The notes beneath the pieces were generated by a model. The model was not told the DNA's origin. It saw nothing but the letters and a program-made list of their open reading frames with translations, and searched no databases. Of a DNA stretch of 6,467 bases, positions 6,029-6,467 are shown piece by piece. The stretch comes from JALQTD01 sp036825655 (GTDB lineage: Bacteria > Bacteroidota > Bacteroidia > Flavobacteriales_D > Sanyastnellaceae). The position numbers and the translations under genes were made by a program. The stretch is from NCBI GenBank assembly GCA_036825655.1, contig DAISXU010000123.1:1-6467 (forward strand). Direction: 5' to 3'. Numbering within the stretch: position 1 is the first letter of the stretch; each line of letters opens with the position of its first letter.

Positions 6029-6467
6029 TTATGAACGGCGACGCAATCGAACGGCATGAGCCGTCAAAACAACGCCGCTGGCTGCTGACACGGCAGCAGC
6101 CATCAAGTACAAGCTGGGAATTCGTTCGAGCATTCCTTGGTAAATGGCACCCGAAATGAACGCCCCCAACCCAATGCCCAACTCCAAGGCCATGAGCATC
6201 GTTCCCAATGCCAGGGCAATGCGTCCCGGACGAGCCAAGTCCGCTGTCCACGCAAAAACCGTAGGCATGTTGATTCCGACCGAGATGCCATACACTACCC
6301 CCGCAAATGCCGCGCCTAATTTGGTCTCCGCATAAGCCAAAAGCAACATGCCCAATGCGAGCAACCAAGCACCGATGACCATCAATGGAATTCGTCCATA
6401 TCGATCCGAGGCCCGGCCAGCGATGAAACGCATGCAAATGCTAGCCAACACCGCAAGGGTGTTGAAG
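6029..6467 (-). CDS. MFS transporter, C-terminal part (5' end beyond the window)
   Basis: Partial gene entering from the right edge; 145 residues are visible, about one third of a normal 12-helix MFS transporter. The frame is open to the window edge, so the GTG near 6451 is internal and not a start. Near the beginning, RFIAGRASDRYGR is the MFS motif A (G-x-x-x-D-R-x-G-R). Four hydrophobic segments follow: the one starting at IPLMVIGAWLLALGMLLLAYA, then AAFAGVVYGISVGINMPTVFAW, ALALGTMLMALELGIGLGAFISG and LYLMAAAVSAASGVVLTAHAV, ending in a basic tail RLRRRS. Motif A followed by only four helices places this as loop 8-9 plus helices 9-12. The substrate cannot be told from this part. It would precede the small coiled-coil gene in one transcript, 73 bp apart with no obvious terminator in between. 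Confidence 0.88.
   Translation of the reverse strand, partial: FNTLAVLASICMRFIAGRASDRYGRIPLMVIGAWLLALGMLLLAYAETKLGAAFAGVVYGISVGINMPTVFAWTADLARPGRIALALGTMLMALELGIGLGAFISGAIYQGMLERIPSLYLMAAAVSAASGVVLTAHAVRLRRRS

Noticed and set aside
6000..6437. 145-codon open frame on the - strand overlapping the MFS gene
   Set aside because: Same strand but another frame; the translation is rich in His, Cys, Trp and Gly with no domain, whereas the overlapping frame gives textbook MFS helices and motif A.

Overview
The window looks like chromosomal DNA from a Bacteroidota bacterium, most likely a marine Flavobacteriales-type lineage with roughly 50% GC. The reasons are a DUF3078 outer-membrane protein (a family I know almost only from Bacteroidota), absence of Shine-Dalgarno sequences before the starts, a lipoprotein laminarinase, and a secreted protein built of Cys-bracketed Asp/Asn-rich repeats of the kind common in marine Bacteroidota. 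The lineage assignment is inference from gene content.

Layout. Four genes run on the + strand, then two on the - strand, meeting tail to tail at a bidirectional terminator. (1) 3-1178: a GH16 endo-beta-1,3-glucanase-like lipoprotein with an N-terminal Calx-beta domain. (2) 1322-3655: a 777-residue secreted, probably non-enzymatic protein with five beta-sandwich modules resembling glycogen/starch-binding (CBM20/CBM48/AMPK-GBD-like) domains, five 21-residue Cys-bracketed repeats, an exact 140-residue in-frame tandem duplication, and a single dockerin-like EF-hand loop at the C-terminus. A strong terminator follows. (3) 3768-4775: a DUF3078 outer-membrane beta-barrel-like protein, and 25 bp later (4) 4801-5682: fabD, malonyl-CoA:ACP transacylase. 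A 15-bp-stem terminator separates these from (5) 5752-5955 on the - strand, a 67-residue coiled-coil protein of unknown function, and (6) the C-terminal part of an MFS transporter that enters from the right edge.

How they fit together. Genes 1 and 2 plausibly form a small extracellular glucan unit: a surface enzyme cutting laminarin-type beta-glucan and a secreted multi-module protein that may bind the same material; no SusC/SusD pair is visible. Genes 3 and 4 are envelope/housekeeping functions that may be co-transcribed. Genes 5 and 6 have no evident functional link to the rest. The most noteworthy object is gene 2, especially its terminal Cys-stapled EF-hand module, which stands where a type IX secretion C-terminal domain might be expected. 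No RNA genes, CRISPR array, insertion sequence or integration site was seen.
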